From Lachnospiraceae bacterium (GTDB taxonomy: Bacteria; Bacillota; Clostridia; Lachnospirales; Lachnospiraceae), in NCBI GenBank assembly GCA_017623675.1, contig JAGAOO010000042.1:1-64000 (forward strand): DNA of 64,000 bases. Direction: 5' to 3'. Below the pieces are notes generated by a model. The model did not search any database. It worked only from the letters and a program-made list of their open reading frames with translations, and was not told the origin of the DNA. This document shows positions 61,745-64,000 of this stretch, piece by piece. The position numbers and the translations under genes were made by a program. Numbering within the stretch: position 1 is the stretch's first letter; every line of letters starts with the position of its first letter.

Positions 61745-62663
61745 GCAATTGCTCTACGCAGGACACAACGGTTTCGGCAACTGCACATCCGTGCATTTTT
61801 ATAATAGGCTTTTTCGTACCGAGGAATGTAGCGCCTCCCTTAGAATTCAAATCAAAGATTGGACTGAGTTCCCCTAATAAAGCTTCATATGTCTTTTGGC
61901 TTTCAGAAGAAGCCTCCGACATCTGATTTTTAACAATCTGCATAGCGGTCTGTCCCGCTGCTTCGACACACTTCAACATTAGATTACCGGCATAACCGTC
62001 TGCAACAATAACATCCGCATATCCATTTATCAAATCATAACCTTCTGCATTCCCGATAAAATTAAGTGGAAGCTGTTCAATCAGCTTATACGCTTCTACC
62101 GTTAGCGGATTACCTTTTCCGGGTTCTCTTCCCACCGATAACAAGGCAATTCGAGGCTGTTCCAAGCCATACATACTTTTTGCAAATGCATTACCAAGCA
62201 ATGCAAATTGTGCCAAATCCTTTGCCGTACAATTGACATTGGCACCGCAATCCACCAGGCACACCCTTTGTCCGTTGTTGCATCGAAGAGAAGATGACAA
62301 TGCAGGAGTCTTAAGACCTGCTGTTAATCCCAGCCGGAATGTAGCACCTACCAGAATCGCACCGGTATTGCCGGCACTAATATAGCCAATACATTCGTCA
62401 TCTGACTTTAATTTAGCAAGAGAAAGTGCAATCGACGATTCATCTCTGCCATTAAATATAGCAGTCGCCGGTTCATCATTCCGAATATAATCATCCGTAT
62501 TCAGAATCTCAACACGAGACATTAATGAAGAAGGAATAACCGGTTCCGGACCTGCCAAAACCAGATGAAGTTCCGGGTAAGCGTTCAGGGTATCAATTGC
62601 CCCCTGCAATAATGGTTCAACTCCACCATCCGCTCCTAATAAATCAATAATAATCTTCTTCAT
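61677..62663 (-). CDS. plsX: Phosphate acyltransferase PlsX
   Basis: A 328-residue enzyme that makes acyl phosphate from acyl-ACP for phospholipid synthesis. The start IIIDLLGADGGVEPLLQGA and the later motifs DECIGYISAGNTGAIL, GANVNCTAKDLAQFALLGN and VIVADGYAGNLMLKC are characteristic. AAAGGGAGGATTTT precedes the ATG. It lies 12 nt after the FakA-like gene, a sensible lipid pairing. Its 3' end overlaps the GT2-GtrA gene on the other strand. Confidence 0.93.
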   Translation of the reverse strand: MKKIIIDLLGADGGVEPLLQGAIDTLNAYPELHLVLAGPEPVIPSSLMSRVEILNTDDYIRNDEPATAIFNGRDESSIALSLAKLKSDDECIGYISAGNTGAILVGATFRLGLTAGLKTPALSSSLRCNNGQRVCLVDCGANVNCTAKDLAQFALLGNAFAKSMYGLEQPRIALLSVGREPGKGNPLTVEAYKLIEQLPLNFIGNAEGYDLINGYADVIVADGYAGNLMLKCVEAAGQTAMQIVKNQMSEASSESQKTYEALLGELSPIFDLNSKGGATFLGTKKPIIKMHGCAVAETVVSCVEQLLTLNDAGFDRYIAGAGYTAPES

Positions 62664-62675
62664 AAAATCCTCCCT

Positions 62676-64000
62676 TTACTCGATTGCAAATATAAAACTG
62701 TATACATCCTGCCCACCATCCAGCAAGCCAACCTCCATTAACGGGTAACGTTCTAAAACCATTCGACGAAACGCAGACTTTTCTCCCAGCGTTACATCAC
62801 AACCACAGAACGCAGTAATTACCTGTTTATCATCAATATCCGGCAGTTTCTCAATTAACGTCAATGCAGCATCAACTTTATCGGAGGAATCGGATAAAAT
62901 TGTGTCAGATGTCAACCCAATATAATCATCTTTATGTATTTCGAGTCCGCTCATAACAGTATCCCTGGTAGCTGCTGTAACGTACCCGGTCGTAACATAT
63001 GGAAGATAATGAGTCATTTCCTCGATGACATCTTCCACAGAATCCAAGCTCAAATCCATCATGGATATTGCGGAATAACCTTCGGCAATGGATTTGGTTG
63101 GTATCACATGAATATCTGCATTTTTATATACTTCTGCGGCCTGTTGGGCAGTCATAATGATGTTAGAATCATTTGGCAGAACAATAATATGATCTGCATG
63201 AATCTGCTGAAAGGCATTGATAAAGTCCTGTGCCGATGGATTATTGGTCTGACCACCATCCACAACAACTGTAACGCCGGCATTCTTAAAATACTTTATA
63301 ATTCCTCGTCCCGTAGCCGTTGCAACCACAGCATACTTGACATGTTCCATCGTCGATGCCTGTGTTTTCAACTCCGTGTGCTGCACCGTCATGTTTTCGA
63401 TTTTAATTGTAATTAATTCGCCCATTGTTCTGGCAAAACGGATGACTTCTTCCGGGCAACGGGAATGAACATGCACTTTTACAAGGGTGCCATCCTGAAC
63501 CGCAACAATAGAATCACCTATCGTTTCCAAAAATTGAATCACATCATTAATATTGAATGCATCTACATTTATTTTAGAAGCCTGAAGCTGTAAGATAAAT
63601 TCCGTACAGTATCCATATACCAGTAAATTTTCCGGGTCATAGGATGTAAACTGAATCTGTGCATTTGGCAGTTCCACTACAGCCTCATCAATAATTTCAT
63701 TCCGTAATGCCATAAGCATTCCTTCAAAAATGCAAACAAGTCCTGCACCACCGCTGTCAATCACTCCGGCTTCCTTCAGGACAGGAAGTAGCTCCGGTGT
63801 ATGATTCAACGAAATCTTCATGGCGACAACAACAGCATCCATGCAGCTTTCGAAGTCTGTATATTTTGACCGTTTTTTCATTGCCTGTTCTGCAGCTTCC
63901 CGCATAACCGTAAGCATTGTTCCTTCTACAGGCTTAGATACTGCCATGTAAGCACGATTAGAACCACTCTCCAAAGCATATAAAAAATCATCAATGGAAA
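62676..64000 (-). CDS. FakA-like DAK2/DegV-related protein, 5'-truncated by window edge
   Basis: The frame stays open to the right end of the window, so the N-terminus is missing. The visible 441 or so residues include part of the DhaL/DAK2 kinase domain (AVSKPVEGTMLTVMREAAE and AGVIDSGGAGLVCIFEGML). A central domain with VYGYCTEFILQL and KVHVHSRCPEEV and a C-terminal DegV-like part (VVVDGGQTNNPSAQDF, then VLPNDSNIIMTA) follow. FakA phosphorylates fatty acids bound to FakB, feeding PlsX, which is the next gene. The internal TTG at 63974 is not the true start. Confidence 0.92.
   Translation of the reverse strand, partial: SIDDFLYALESGSNRAYMAVSKPVEGTMLTVMREAAEQAMKKRSKYTDFESCMDAVVVAMKISLNHTPELLPVLKEAGVIDSGGAGLVCIFEGMLMALRNEIIDEAVVELPNAQIQFTSYDPENLLVYGYCTEFILQLQASKINVDAFNINDVIQFLETIGDSIVAVQDGTLVKVHVHSRCPEEVIRFARTMGELITIKIENMTVQHTELKTQASTMEHVKYAVVATATGRGIIKYFKNAGVTVVVDGGQTNNPSAQDFINAFQQIHADHIIVLPNDSNIIMTAQQAAEVYKNADIHVIPTKSIAEGYSAISMMDLSLDSVEDVIEEMTHYLPYVTTGYVTAATRDTVMSGLEIHKDDYIGLTSDTILSDSSDKVDAALTLIEKLPDIDDKQVITAFCGCDVTLGEKSAFRRMVLERYPLMEVGLLDGGQDVYSFIFAIE

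Noticed and set aside
1..64000. CRISPR arrays, rRNA, tRNA and full insertion sequences
   Set aside because: No regularly spaced direct repeats, no rRNA-like sequence, no tRNA cloverleaf and no transposase gene were recognised by eye; a dedicated scan could still find a tRNA.

Overview
The window looks like a chromosome segment from a low-GC, spore-lineage Firmicute, most likely a Lachnospiraceae (Clostridia) gut bacterium close to Coprococcus, Roseburia or Eubacterium. The grounds are the AT-rich sequence, strong AGGAGG-type ribosome binding sites, a Spo0A-type DNA-binding domain, YlmH, a Gram-positive Tad/Flp pilus locus with FHA/DUF6382 and DUF5702 proteins, and a surface GH9 lipoprotein. 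No rRNA, tRNA or CRISPR array was found. Nearly all genes lie on the minus strand.

Layout. 1-3.9 kb: the remnant of a type III toxin-antitoxin locus (toxN/abiQ) with an intact promoter, then a small redox cassette (truncated LysR regulator, flavodoxin, CMD-cupin protein, aldo/keto reductase). 3.9-9.2 kb: a MotA-like membrane protein, a short UvrA paralogue, and an ABC exporter with a MerR/GyrI-like regulator. 9.3-11.1 kb: an HD-GYP protein and a transglutaminase-like protein. 11.2-19.6 kb: an accessory stretch with five GNAT acetyltransferases, a CDP-alcohol phosphotransferase, a TetR-MFS unit, an ARMT1/DUF89 protein and an HD protein. At least four gene remnants (C_GCAxxG_C_C, DJ-1/PfpI, QueG-like, HEAT) lie among them. 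19.6-28.4 kb: core genes, namely ylmH, a large membrane-anchored protein, phosphofructokinase, recR, ybaB/ebfC, dnaX and a flavodoxin-SCP2 protein.

28.5-38.8 kb is one long minus-strand Tad/Flp operon. In transcription order it has prepilin peptidase, CpaE-like, CpaF/TadA ATPase, TadB, TadC, Flp pilin, DUF5702, two TadE-like pseudopilins and an FHA protein. It ends with an AT-rich ADP-ribosyltransferase-fold gene and an overlapping 39-codon ORF. Upstream of the operon is a 0.9-kb non-coding region holding three very long imperfect hairpins in series (39109-39608).

39.7-64 kb: DUF2508, a lipoprotein, a LemA/DUF3137 pair, an HTH-Fic protein, a hybrid histidine kinase, galU, a YfhO-type membrane protein, a GH9 cellulase lipoprotein and a eukaryotic-type HisA. 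A compact operon of TIM-barrel protein, TIR protein, receiver-nucleotide cyclase and an unknown protein follows. After it come an XRE/S24-like regulator divergent from a stand-alone Spo0A-C protein, two alpha/beta hydrolases, a GT2-GtrA glycosyltransferase, plsX, and a FakA-like gene that runs off the right edge.

The strongest candidates for new biology are the TIR plus receiver-cyclase operon (52907-57205), the hairpin array (39109-39608), and the ADP-ribosyltransferase with its small overlapping ORF at the end of the Tad operon.
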